Notes: generated from the sequence alone by a model not told the origin. Positions 21,554 through 31,633 are shown, numbered from the stretch's first letter. The stretch is 64,000 bases of DNA from Burkholderiaceae bacterium (GCA_023266335.1 JAHFQJ010000009.1:1-64000); one strand, 5' to 3'. Program-made: numbers and translations.

Positions 21554-21766
21554 TTATGAATTTTCATAGGGTTTGCTTTTATCCTTAACCGTTTTTTTAT
21601 TTAAAATTTTTGTAGTAGGTTGAAAAGGCAAACCTCCTGTATTTACAGTTTGTTGTAAAAACATACGTATAGCGTCAGAGGTAGTTATTCCTATAGCTTC
21701 AAATATTTGTTCTGCCTGTTCTTTTAGCTCCTCTTTTACTCTTAGCTGAATTAATTTATTAGTCAT
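21554..21766 (-). CDS. RelB/DinJ-family antitoxin-like protein, no adjacent toxin
   Basis: MTNKLIQLRVKEELKEQAEQIFEAIGITTSDAIRMFLQQTVNTGGLPFQP is a typical RelB/DinJ ribbon-helix-helix sequence. Confidence 0.8.
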   Translation of the reverse strand: MTNKLIQLRVKEELKEQAEQIFEAIGITTSDAIRMFLQQTVNTGGLPFQPTTKILNKKTVKDKSKPYENS

Positions 21767-21899
21767 AATTGTATGCTTATCCTAAATTTCCATAATATAA
21801 ATTATACTACATTTATACCAATATGTAATTCAATTGAATATAGGTTGATAGAAGTATATAATATAAGTTAATTAACAACATATTAGGTTAATCATAAAA

Positions 21900-22856
21900 A
21901 TGCATACTATAGAAATATCCGAAAGACATGAATTAACTAATATAGGTAAAAAGAATTTTACTAATTTAGAAAATCAAAGCAATTTAAATAATGCTTATAT
22001 AAAATCCCCTCTAAATTATATAGGTGGTAAATATAAAATATTAAATCAAATATTGCCTTTATTTCCTAATAAAATAAATAATTTTATTGATTTGTTTGCT
22101 GGCGGTGCAAATGTTGGCGTAAATGTAAATGCAGATACAATTTTTATAAATGATAATCTTATATATTTAATACAATTATATAAAAAGCTACAAGTTACAG
22201 AATATCAAGCAGTTATTGAATATATAGAAAAAACTATTAAAAGTCTTGGCTTATCTTTAATTAATCAAGAAGGGTTTATTAATCTTAGAAATAGATATAA
22301 TAACTATAAAAATCCATTAGATTTATTAATTCTTATATCATATTCATTTAATCATCAAATTAGATTTAATAGTAGTCATGAATATAATAATCCATTTGGT
22401 AAAAATCGTAGCCAATTTAATGAAAACATTAAATCAAATTTAAAAAAATTCATGGATAAAATACAAATTAGTAATATGCATTTTACTAATTATAATTTTA
22501 ACGATTTTAATTTTTCTGAACTTAAAAAAGGCGATTTTATCTATTGCGACCCTCCATATTTAATAACTACAGGCACTTATAACGACGGAAAGCGAGGCTT
22601 TACAGGCTGGAATAAATCTCAGGAAGAAGAATTATTAAACTTATTAGATAATCTTAATAATAAAGGGATTAATTTTGCATTATCAAATGTTATAGAACAT
22701 AGCAATAATTCTAATGATTTATTAAAACAATGGATTAAAGAAAATAGTAATTTAAATATATATTCTATATTCACTAATTATAGTAATTCTAATTATCAAA
22801 AACAAAAAAATAACTTGCAAAGCCAAGAAGTATTAATCACAAATTATAATAATTAA
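21900..22856 (+). CDS. D12-class (Dam-like) N6-adenine DNA methyltransferase M1
   Basis: SPLNYIGGKYKILNQILPLFP, FIDLFAGGANVGVNV, DFIYCDPPYLITTGTYN. Confidence 0.88.
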   Translation: MHTIEISERHELTNIGKKNFTNLENQSNLNNAYIKSPLNYIGGKYKILNQILPLFPNKINNFIDLFAGGANVGVNVNADTIFINDNLIYLIQLYKKLQVTEYQAVIEYIEKTIKSLGLSLINQEGFINLRNRYNNYKNPLDLLILISYSFNHQIRFNSSHEYNNPFGKNRSQFNENIKSNLKKFMDKIQISNMHFTNYNFNDFNFSELKKGDFIYCDPPYLITTGTYNDGKRGFTGWNKSQEEELLNLLDNLNNKGINFALSNVIEHSNNSNDLLKQWIKENSNLNIYSIFTNYSNSNYQKQKNNLQSQEVLITNYNN

Positions 22857-22858
22857 AA

Positions 22859-23929
22859 ATGCGATTTATCGGTAATAAACAAAATATAATAGAAAAAATA
22901 TATAGTCTTATAAATATAAATAATGTAAAAGGTAAATCATTTTTTGATGTATTTGCTGGTACATCTAGCGTAGGTAAATTTTTAAAAAAACAAGGGTTTG
23001 CAGTTTATTCATCAGATTTATTGTACTTTTCTTATGTTTTGCAACGGGCTTATATTCAAAATAATTCTATACCTCAATTTGAAAAATTATTAAAAGAATT
23101 AAATTTTCACTCTACAAGCTTATTTTCTACTCCGTTAGATTTAGTAATTGAATTTCTTAATACAAATTTAAATTTAACTAAAGAAGGATTTATATATAAA
23201 AATTATACAAATGGGGGTACTGAAAATAATGATATTCAAAGAATGTTTTTCACTGATGAAAATGGGCAGATAATCGATAGTATTAGGCAAACTATAGAAC
23301 TATGGAAGACTAATAATTTAGTATCAGAAGATGAATATTATATTTTAATAGCTTGCTTAATTGAAACAGTACCATTTTATGCAAATATTTCAGGCGTATA
23401 TTCAGCTTTTCATAAAAAATGGGATAGTAGGGCATTAAAAAAACTGGTTTTAAGACCGATTGAAATTATTACTAATAATAAGAATAATCAATCATTTAAT
23501 ATAAATTCATTAGAAATTATAGATAAGATTAATACAGATATTATTTATTTAGACCCCCCATATAATCATAGGCAATATGCACCTAATTACCATATATTAG
23601 AAACCATAGCTAAATATGATAATCCTAATATTAAAGGCGTAGCGGGTTTGCGAAGTTATGAAAATCAAAAATCAAATTTTTGTAATAAAGAAAATGCTTA
23701 TATAGAGTTACGAAAAATAGCTACAAATGCTAAGTATTCTAGCCTAATTCTTAGCTATAACAATGAAGGCTTAATGGACAGTGAAATTATACTAGATATT
23801 TTAAAACAGTTCGGAAAAGTACAATTTATAGAATTTGATTACTTAAGATTTAAAAGTAATAATCACGGCATAAATCAAGATAAAAAAACTATAAAAGAAC
23901 AACTATATATATTAAATAAATATGAATAA
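22859..23929 (+). CDS. D12-class N6-adenine DNA methyltransferase M2
   Basis: MRFIGNKQNIIEKI, FFDVFAGTSSVGKFLKKQG, IIYLDPPYNHRQYAPNYH. Confidence 0.88.
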   Translation: MRFIGNKQNIIEKIYSLININNVKGKSFFDVFAGTSSVGKFLKKQGFAVYSSDLLYFSYVLQRAYIQNNSIPQFEKLLKELNFHSTSLFSTPLDLVIEFLNTNLNLTKEGFIYKNYTNGGTENNDIQRMFFTDENGQIIDSIRQTIELWKTNNLVSEDEYYILIACLIETVPFYANISGVYSAFHKKWDSRALKKLVLRPIEIITNNKNNQSFNINSLEIIDKINTDIIYLDPPYNHRQYAPNYHILETIAKYDNPNIKGVAGLRSYENQKSNFCNKENAYIELRKIATNAKYSSLILSYNNEGLMDSEIILDILKQFGKVQFIEFDYLRFKSNNHGINQDKKTIKEQLYILNKYE

Positions 23930-25337
23930 TAATCTTTGGATATTAACAGAAGAAAGACCTAAAAAAGAAGTTATATTAGCTATTTTAAAAAAATTCTTTA
24001 ATGATTATAATTTAGTAGTTTTTATAGATAACTTAAGGATTATACCTGTTTTAGATAATAATAATTTTACTTTTACATACCAATTAATAGGTTGTACATG
24101 TAATCAAATTAATAAAATTTATATAAAAAGTATAAGTGGTTATAGTAGTTTTGTTGATTTTTTAATTTTTTATCAGGAAAATGAACCTAATGACAAAGAT
24201 AAGCCTATTTATATAATTGAAGAAACTAAAACAGATGATAAGGAAAGTAGAAATACTGGCGTGTATCAGCGTTGTATAAAATTTATATTTGCAGAAAATT
24301 ATTATCCTAATGTAAAAAAAATTATGCTTTATAACTTGCAAATTGAGCAAAAAGAAAAACCAACAGAAACTTATATTTTTGGTACAAGATTATTATTAAC
24401 TTTAAATGTAGAAATAATAGGTAAAAAGCTAGACCCAGAAATATTTAAACCTTTTAATAGTATTGCAGAAATATTAAGTTTTAAAGCTTCAATGCGAAAA
24501 GCTCCTACAGGTAATATACCTATTTCTATAAATAAAATTTTAGAAAATAAAATAGAAGTATCAGGGAGATTATTTAAAGCTGGTAGAATTGGACATGACC
24601 CTAATATTGGTGCATTAAGTCTTATTTGTGGAGTATTAAGGCATTTAGGCTGGCAAGATGAAATTAAAATAACTCAACATGGTTTACTCCAAATTCATGT
24701 TAAAAATAATGCTAAAGATAAGTTTCTACAAGTTGCTAATAAATTAAATCTTTTATTAGATAATATTGAAATACCAAAAATAAATATGAATGAAAAGTAT
24801 TGGCATTATGAAACAGAAGGCGAAAAATTAGGCACAATTTTTGTGCATTTAGTAGTAGAAAACTTTAGTTGTGGGCAATCAATATTTGAAAATCATGCTG
24901 GTTGTGAAAAAGGTTATTTCATACCTCGTGAAGGGCAACCTATATCATTAGCTAAATATAAAGATAGAGAACTGTATAAAAAAGGCGATAAAAATCAGAT
25001 TATACATATTCCTGATTTAATTCTAATTGATTTTGATAATAATGAAGTTATTAATATTGAAGGTAAAATATACTCTTTAAGAAAAAAAGCTATTCAAGAA
25101 TTAAATAACTATGATTTTATTGAAGAAAATTATATAAAAAAATACTATTCTGATTTTAAGATTATTAGAACGGTAGTTTTATATGGAAGTAATGAAGAGA
25201 ATATTATTGAAATTGAAGTAGGATTTTTACTTAATAAAAATGGAAAACTTATTTTAGGTGTGAAAGCTCCTGATATTTTTAAACTATCTATAAAAAATCT
25301 TTTAGATTTTTGGAGTAGTACTGATATTGAATTATAG
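23922..25337 (+). CDS. Putative type II restriction endonuclease
   Basis: Overlaps the M2 stop codon; candidate PD-(D/E)xK core IPDLILIDFDNNEVINIEGKIYS; operonic with two methyltransferases. Confidence 0.7.
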   Translation: MNNNLWILTEERPKKEVILAILKKFFNDYNLVVFIDNLRIIPVLDNNNFTFTYQLIGCTCNQINKIYIKSISGYSSFVDFLIFYQENEPNDKDKPIYIIEETKTDDKESRNTGVYQRCIKFIFAENYYPNVKKIMLYNLQIEQKEKPTETYIFGTRLLLTLNVEIIGKKLDPEIFKPFNSIAEILSFKASMRKAPTGNIPISINKILENKIEVSGRLFKAGRIGHDPNIGALSLICGVLRHLGWQDEIKITQHGLLQIHVKNNAKDKFLQVANKLNLLLDNIEIPKINMNEKYWHYETEGEKLGTIFVHLVVENFSCGQSIFENHAGCEKGYFIPREGQPISLAKYKDRELYKKGDKNQIIHIPDLILIDFDNNEVINIEGKIYSLRKKAIQELNNYDFIEENYIKKYYSDFKIIRTVVLYGSNEENIIEIEVGFLLNKNGKLILGVKAPDIFKLSIKNLLDFWSSTDIEL

Positions 25338-25379
25338 TCAGCTATATTTTAGCTAATAAATTAAATAGTATAAAATGTA

Positions 25380-25637
25380 ATGACCAATAATAAAAATAAT
25401 GACAAACCTCTATATCTTTCTGATTACCTTAAAATTGATAAATCTATATCAATAATATTTTCAATTGCTTCAAAAGCTAGTTTTTTATTTAAAAGTTCGG
25501 AATTACAAGAAAAACGAAATATTATATCAATCTTATTTACGAACTTAGAAATAAACGGATAAAACCTAGTATTTACGCCAAGAAAACCCTTTGATATGCT
25601 ATTAAATTTTGATAAACGCATAAATTGGCACATCTAG
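25380..25637 (+). pseudogene. C-terminal remnant of a large serine recombinase, interrupted by an in-frame stop
   Basis: Reads SISIIFSIASKASFLFKSSELQEKRNIISILFTNLEING*NLVFTPRKPFDMLLNFDKRINWHI*, matching the usual tail (AxxLFxSSxxxEKRxLxxxxFxNLxLxGxxLxFTxRKPFDxL). Confidence 0.65.
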
Positions 25638-25701
25638 CGGGAATCGAACCCACGACCCTTGGCTTCGGAGGCCAATGCTCTATCCACTGAGCTATAGATG
25701 T
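25626..25701 (-). tRNA. tRNA-Arg (anticodon CCG), CCA encoded
   Basis: Reverse strand acatctatagctcagtggatagagcattggcctccgaagccaagggtcgtgggttcgattcccgctagatgtgcca; loop CTCCGAA. Confidence 0.94.
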
Positions 25702-25776
25702 ATATTTAATTGAGACAAATATAATAAGGAATTATATATTTACATGCTATGAATTGCAATATACACTCATTAAGAA

Positions 25777-27786
25777 TTATTTTTTAAACTCTGGATAAAT
25801 TAATTCATCTGCTTCAATCTGAACATAATTTGGTGTACCTTGATCACGCCAGAATTGTGCCATAGCTGTTATTTCTTCATCATCAATCCATACACCATGA
25901 ATACGGATTGGGTTTGGATTACCCGATTCTAAAAATAGCATATCGCCTTTGCCTAACAGACCTTCTGCACCAGCCTGATCAAGAATTAATCTGGAGTCTA
26001 GTTTAGAGGCAACCTGTAAAGCTAGCCGTGACGGAACATTAGCCTTAATTAATCCAGTTACAACATCAACCGTTGGTCTTTGCGTTGCTAGTACTAAATG
26101 TATACCGGCTGCCCTTGCTTTTTGTGCTAATCTTACAATATTAATTTCAGTACTTTTACCGCTGGATAACATTAAATCAGCTAATTCATCAATAATAACG
26201 ACTATATAAGGCATTAGTGTTATATCTTGAATTTTATTTTTTATAACCCATTCTTTATCTTTAATTTTTTGATTATATATGCTTATATGTTTTAACATAT
26301 GTTCACTCATTTTTTGGTAGCGCATGTCCATTTCTTTAACTAGCCATTCTAGAGTTTTATTTGCAGTTAATGTATCGGTAATAATGGGCGTTAACAAATG
26401 AGGTATATTGCGGTAAGCCGTCATTTCAAGCATTTTAGGGTCAATAAGAACTAATCTTAATTCCTGCGGAAGCATTTTAGCTAATAAAGATGTAATAATA
26501 GAATGTAATACCACTGATTTACCTGAACCAGTTGTTCCTGCAATTAGACAATGCGGCATTTTACTAAGATCAGTATAAAGCGGCTGATTATCCGCCTTTA
26601 CACCAAGTGCAACGTGTAACCCACTATCCTGCTTTGCAAGCAATCCCATAATTAACTGACGCATATAAATATTTTGACGTAAATTATTCGGCAGCTCTAA
26701 ACCCACTGTATTTTTACCCGGCAGATTTTGAATAATTCTTACATGCGCAACAGCTAATTCTCTTGCTATATCTCTAGATAAAGATACTAACTGCGAACTT
26801 CTTACTCCATTAGGTAACTGAAGTTCAAATAATGTAACAACAGGTCCTGGGTGAACAGATGTAACCATTACTTCAAGACCAAAAGTATTTAATCTGTGCT
26901 CTATGACTTTAGAAGTAAAAGTCAAACTTTCTTCACCTATAGAATAATTCTTAGTTTCATCTTTCCAAACATCTAATTTAGGTAAATGAGAAAATATTTT
27001 TTTAGGTACAATATTAGCATGTTTATTATATTCTTTTTGTATAATTTCTAATTTAGATGAATTAATTTTGCTGTTATATAAACCAGATTCTGCCTGTTTT
27101 TGCTGATTTTGTTCTTCAATTTTCTTTTGCTGTTTAGCTTTCCTCTGAGATTTTCCATGCTCCCACAATGAACAGACAAATTTACCAATTTTTTCAGATA
27201 AGCCTAGCCAGGAAAATTCTAAAAAAGAAGATAAGCTAATGCAAATTATAGCAAATAATAGCAGTGCTGAGCCGATAAATCCAAAGACCTTAGTAATTTG
27301 CTCAGCCAATAATGTACCGATTAATCCGCCCCCGCCATAGGGCAAGTATTCTGCATTTATATTTAAAATACGGGAAGCAAATACACTGCTTGCTAATAAT
27401 AATACTAAAAATGAAAATGCATTAAAAATATCAAATTCGTAATGTTTACCATTCATTTTAGCACTATTTGCTCTATTCCACATATCTAAAAACAAAACAG
27501 CAAATAATACAACTAGCCAATACGAAGAGTAGCCAAGAATATAATACATAATATCAGCAAGGTAAGCTCCAAACTTACCCATAGCATTTTCTACATCAAA
27601 TACTTCTTTACTTTGCGACCAAGCAGGATCACTTGGGCTATAAGACCATAAAGACAAAAATAATACACAAAACATTAATGCACTAAAAAACCATGCAGTG
27701 TTAAAAGCAATTCGTTTAGCTTTTGAGTTAGTTTTTATTACATGCTTGCTGGAAGATGAGGCACTTTCACTTGTTTGATTTGTCAT
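25777..27786 (-). CDS. ftsK: DNA translocase FtsK/SpoIIIE
   Basis: TM N-terminus; HCLIAGTTGSGKSVVLHSIITSLL, LVLIDPKMLEMTAY, LVLATQRPTVDVVTGLIKAN; appears to lack a gamma domain. Confidence 0.93.
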   Translation of the reverse strand: MTNQTSESASSSSKHVIKTNSKAKRIAFNTAWFFSALMFCVLFLSLWSYSPSDPAWSQSKEVFDVENAMGKFGAYLADIMYYILGYSSYWLVVLFAVLFLDMWNRANSAKMNGKHYEFDIFNAFSFLVLLLASSVFASRILNINAEYLPYGGGGLIGTLLAEQITKVFGFIGSALLLFAIICISLSSFLEFSWLGLSEKIGKFVCSLWEHGKSQRKAKQQKKIEEQNQQKQAESGLYNSKINSSKLEIIQKEYNKHANIVPKKIFSHLPKLDVWKDETKNYSIGEESLTFTSKVIEHRLNTFGLEVMVTSVHPGPVVTLFELQLPNGVRSSQLVSLSRDIARELAVAHVRIIQNLPGKNTVGLELPNNLRQNIYMRQLIMGLLAKQDSGLHVALGVKADNQPLYTDLSKMPHCLIAGTTGSGKSVVLHSIITSLLAKMLPQELRLVLIDPKMLEMTAYRNIPHLLTPIITDTLTANKTLEWLVKEMDMRYQKMSEHMLKHISIYNQKIKDKEWVIKNKIQDITLMPYIVVIIDELADLMLSSGKSTEINIVRLAQKARAAGIHLVLATQRPTVDVVTGLIKANVPSRLALQVASKLDSRLILDQAGAEGLLGKGDMLFLESGNPNPIRIHGVWIDDEEITAMAQFWRDQGTPNYVQIEADELIYPEFKK

Positions 27787-27802
27787 AGGTCATACTTATA
27801 AA

Positions 27803-29122
27803 TTATCTGTTTATAATGTCTTCAATAGAATTTGGCATAAATGCATTTTGGTTAGCATTACTTGAATTATTGTAATTAATGGAATTATTAGAACTTGGCA
27901 TTACCGCAGGTGGCGGCGATTTATAATGATTAGGTAATAACATATGCATTTTTCCATTATAATTAGTTCTTCCTGCCAATATTCCCGCTTCTTCACCGCT
28001 TCCCCAAAAAAAATCTGCTCTGATACTTCCTTTAATTGCATTTCCAATATCTTGAGCCATGACTAAATGTTTAATATTGCCACCGCTTGGATGATTAGTC
28101 GATAAGAATACGGGAGTACCTAACGGAATATAATTTGTATCTACTGCAATACTTCTTTCAGCGGTTAAATTGACGCCTAATGCTCCGACAGCAGCACTGC
28201 CGTCCTGCAAAGTAATTTTATTTTCACTAAAAAATATAAATCGCGGATTAGAATTCAGCATTTCATTAACACGTCCAGGATTTGCGGCTGCCCATGTTCT
28301 TATATTTGGTATGCCCGCTTGTCCGCGTGTCAGTTCTTTTCTATCAATTAACCATTGAGCAAATGATTTAAACGGATATTCATTATTGCCGGCGTAAGAT
28401 ACTCTAATAATTTCATTATTCTCTAAAATAATCTGTCCAGAACCCTGAACCTGCAAAAAAGCTACATCAATTGGATTATCCAAATAAACAATTTCTTTAC
28501 CCTTAAGCATATTACTTGACATTATCTGTGCCCTAGCCGGCATTGGTCTTGGTTTACTAATTTTCCATTCATTCGGATAATTATAAATCGGGTAAATAAA
28601 TTTATCGTGCGGTGTACGGCTCCCGCGCAATATAGGTTCATAATAGCCAGTAATTTTATTAGTGCCGTTAATAGACTGCATTTCATGAAGCATGAAATTT
28701 GTTTCAAAATATTCCCTTTGAGCATTAATATCATTACTGCTGATAGAATAAGCTTTTTGACATACATCTGACCACTCTGGTTTATTTTGAATTTTTGAAC
28801 AGCTTTTTATCCATGCGCTCCAAGCTTTAGTAATATCATCATTTGCCCATCCGTCAAGATGTTTCCATTTTGTATCATAATTTATGTTTTGTTCTTGATT
28901 TTGTTCTTGATTAACAACACTGTAGGTAGCACAGCTAGGCAGCATTGCAATAATCCATAATATAAAAATATATTTAATAATATTAAATTTGCCGATAATA
29001 TTATATATATTTGATGCTACTTTAATTATAGCCATTCTTACTCTTGAAAATAAAGATTTATTTTTATTAATTTCCAAATCCGGATTATCTATATTATAAT
29101 TACAATATCTATATTTATTCAT
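27803..29122 (-). CDS. mltA: Membrane-bound lytic murein transglycosylase A
   Basis: Lipobox-like LPSC, ITGYYEPILRGSRT, VQGSGQI, QDIGNAIKGSIRADFFWGSGEEA (3D domain). Confidence 0.92.
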   Translation of the reverse strand: MNKYRYCNYNIDNPDLEINKNKSLFSRVRMAIIKVASNIYNIIGKFNIIKYIFILWIIAMLPSCATYSVVNQEQNQEQNINYDTKWKHLDGWANDDITKAWSAWIKSCSKIQNKPEWSDVCQKAYSISSNDINAQREYFETNFMLHEMQSINGTNKITGYYEPILRGSRTPHDKFIYPIYNYPNEWKISKPRPMPARAQIMSSNMLKGKEIVYLDNPIDVAFLQVQGSGQIILENNEIIRVSYAGNNEYPFKSFAQWLIDRKELTRGQAGIPNIRTWAAANPGRVNEMLNSNPRFIFFSENKITLQDGSAAVGALGVNLTAERSIAVDTNYIPLGTPVFLSTNHPSGGNIKHLVMAQDIGNAIKGSIRADFFWGSGEEAGILAGRTNYNGKMHMLLPNHYKSPPPAVMPSSNNSINYNNSSNANQNAFMPNSIEDIINR

Positions 29123-29130
29123 AATAATCT

Positions 29131-29208
29131 ATGTGGTTAATTGTTTTAGAGGCTCTAACAGCCTTAGCTATTGTTCTAGCGTTGGTTATATGGACTATAC
29201 GAAAATAG
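29131..29208 (+). CDS. Possible 25-aa membrane microprotein
   Basis: Reads MWLIVLEALTALAIVLALVIWTIRK then stop; single hydrophobic helix with basic end, divergent from mltA. Confidence 0.3.
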   Translation: MWLIVLEALTALAIVLALVIWTIRK

Positions 29209-29290
29209 CCTAATGGTACGATTATTTATATTAAACTTAGCTGGCGGGTTGTATTAATTATCTAGCCTATCTAGTCATTGAGCAAGAAAT

Positions 29291-29911
29291 TCAAATTATA
29301 TCATAAACATGATGCTGGTGCATTGCATATTTTTGCCAATCTCCAACAGCTTGCTTAAGCCATATGACAATATCCTGCCATTTGTTTAAATATTTATGCC
29401 TGAACCAAAACTGCAATAAATAATTTGATTCTTTATTTTCATATAAGGCTTCACAAATATTATCTTCTGAAAAATTACTTACAATATACACATATTCTAA
29501 ATTTTGTTTGTTTGAATCATATATTTTACCAATCCAGTCAATTGGATTATATTCATAATAATTTTTAATATTATCAAACCAATAATAGCCTTGTAAATTT
29601 GGCTTCAAAATGTGTACTGGTTTAGATGTATTCATTAACTTTTCAAAACGTTTGGTATATTTAGTATATTCAATATCATTGTTTTTGACGGCTGAAATAA
29701 TGCATTTTAATCTATCAACATTTTGATTAAATCTATAACCGCTGGGAGGCAAGAAATCCGGCATGATTACATCGAACGCAAAATTTTCCAAGTATGGAGT
29801 ATCAGTAATAATTTTTTCTATATTTGTGGGTAAAAATGTATTTGGAATAGCATAATTAACACCGCCAATACATAACTTAGTATATGTATTATTTGTATCG
29901 GGTTTATTCAT
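29291..29911 (-). CDS. Hypothetical protein
   Basis: 206-aa ORF; no recognised motif. Confidence 0.5.
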   Translation of the reverse strand: MNKPDTNNTYTKLCIGGVNYAIPNTFLPTNIEKIITDTPYLENFAFDVIMPDFLPPSGYRFNQNVDRLKCIISAVKNNDIEYTKYTKRFEKLMNTSKPVHILKPNLQGYYWFDNIKNYYEYNPIDWIGKIYDSNKQNLEYVYIVSNFSEDNICEALYENKESNYLLQFWFRHKYLNKWQDIVIWLKQAVGDWQKYAMHQHHVYDII

Positions 29912-30061
29912 TGATGTGCATTTTTATGATTTGAGTATACAGATTAACTGAACTTAACATAGTATAAGTCTTTTGAGCCATAAATTCTACAAAAAATAAT
30001 ATCCAGAAAATTTAGAAGTTATGCGAGTTTTATACATTAATTAGTTTTGTTTGAGTTAGTG

Positions 30062-30216
30062 TATATACTAATCAGATTTCAATTTGTGACTTCGCTTCGT
30101 TAGCGTAAAAATTGTTGTTCGCAGCCTCACGACTTCGCCCTCAATGTACTCATATGTAAAAAGACCGTCATAATTTATTCCACTGCCTTGTCATAAAATA
30201 AACTACAATTAGTATA
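30062..30216 (+). repeat. MITE-like dispersed repeat, copy A (longest)
   Basis: Terminal ATATACTAAT...ATTAGTATA inverted repeat; internal CATAATTTATTCC and CCTTGTCRTAAAATRAAC shared with copy B. Confidence 0.7.
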
Positions 30217-30222
30217 GTATTT

Positions 30223-30516
30223 ATGTGGTATCAAAATCATCAGAATTTACATCCGGTAATTTTAGCAAGTGAAATGCATGAACGTATAGTAACTATTCAT
30301 CCGTTCATTGATGGAAACGGCAGGACTTCCAGACTGGTAATGAATTTAATTTTATTACAAAATAATTACCCAATTGCAAATATTTCAGGCGATACAAAAA
30401 GCCGGCTTGATTATTATAATTCATTAGAGAAATGTAACTTAGAAAATGATAAGAATGATTTTATATTTCTTATTGCTAACTATGTATACAAAACTCTGAT
30501 TAAATTAACCAGCTAA
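30223..30516 (+). pseudogene. Fic-domain protein, C-terminal fragment
   Basis: Catalytic loop HPFIDGNGRTSR present but only 97 aa; upstream Fic helices missing, replaced by repeat copy A. Confidence 0.75.
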
Positions 30517-30535
30517 ATTTTCGTAAGAAAATATT

Positions 30536-31609
30536 TTATTTATACCCAACTTTGTCAAGTATTTTTTGTGCCTTTACTTGATTCATACCAATTGCTGCTA
30601 TATTAACTGCCTGCTGTTTAAATGTGCCTAAGCTTTTTAATGCGGCATTATCCACAGCTACGCCTTTTACAACCGGCCATTCATTATTACCTTCAGCAAA
30701 ATATTTTTGGGCAGAATCACTAGCCAAATATTCTAAAAATTTAACTGCATTTGCCTTATGCGGAGAATATTTAGCTATACCGCCCCCTGCTACATTTACA
30801 TGAGTTCCGTTGGTAGATTGATTTGGCCATATTAAAGTAGTTTTAGCTACTACATCTTTATCTTCCTGCTTTGGTGATAACATCAAACGGGCATAGTAAT
30901 ATGAATTAGTTAAAGCAACTCCGCATTCTCCGCTGGCTACAGATCTGATTTGATCTATATCTCCGCCTTTTGGAGGTTTAGCCAAATTATCTGCCATGCC
31001 TTTAGCCCATACTGCAGCGCCTTCTTCACCTTTTTGTTCAATAATACTGCTTAATAAAGACATCATATACGGATGAGAGGCAGAACGCGTACAAACTTTG
31101 CCTTTATTTTGCGGCTCTGCTAATTTGTCATATGTATCTACCTCACCTGCTTTTACTAGGTTTTTATTATAAACAATTACTCTGGCACGTGTAGAAAACC
31201 CATACCATTTAACGCCTTCTCCGCTGTCTTTACCACGTAAATTCTCTGGAATTTTACTATCTAAAATTTTAGATTTAACCGGTAAAAATAAATCATTAGC
31301 TTCAGCCTTCCATAAACGGCTTGCATCTGTCATTAAAATAACATCTGCCTGACTATTTTTGCCTTCACTTTTTAATCTTTCGAGTAATGCATTGTCATCA
31401 GTATCTAACCGATTGATTTTTATACCAGTGAATTTTGTGAAATCGCTATATAATTTTTCATCTGTTTGATAATGGCGTGAAGAATATAAATTTAAAATTT
31501 GCTCCTGATTTTCAGTTGAGCCGGCAGTTTGAGCATTCACATTGAATACTGTTGTTAGGCACGATAAAAGAATAGCTATATTTTTAGAGATTTTCATAAT
31601 TAGATGCAA
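30536..31609 (-). CDS. Iron(III) ABC transporter substrate-binding protein (FutA/FbpA-like)
   Basis: LNLYSSRHYQTDEKLYSDFTKFTGIKI, DVILMTDASRLWKA, ALTNSYYYARL. Confidence 0.88.
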   Translation of the reverse strand: MHLIMKISKNIAILLSCLTTVFNVNAQTAGSTENQEQILNLYSSRHYQTDEKLYSDFTKFTGIKINRLDTDDNALLERLKSEGKNSQADVILMTDASRLWKAEANDLFLPVKSKILDSKIPENLRGKDSGEGVKWYGFSTRARVIVYNKNLVKAGEVDTYDKLAEPQNKGKVCTRSASHPYMMSLLSSIIEQKGEEGAAVWAKGMADNLAKPPKGGDIDQIRSVASGECGVALTNSYYYARLMLSPKQEDKDVVAKTTLIWPNQSTNGTHVNVAGGGIAKYSPHKANAVKFLEYLASDSAQKYFAEGNNEWPVVKGVAVDNAALKSLGTFKQQAVNIAAIGMNQVKAQKILDKVGYK

Positions 31610-31633
31610 TTATAAAGTTGGGGGTAAAAATAT

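Noticed and set aside
25424-25633. 69-aa minus-strand ORF opposite the recombinase remnant
   Set aside because: The plus strand matches serine-recombinase tails; the minus frame is a shadow.
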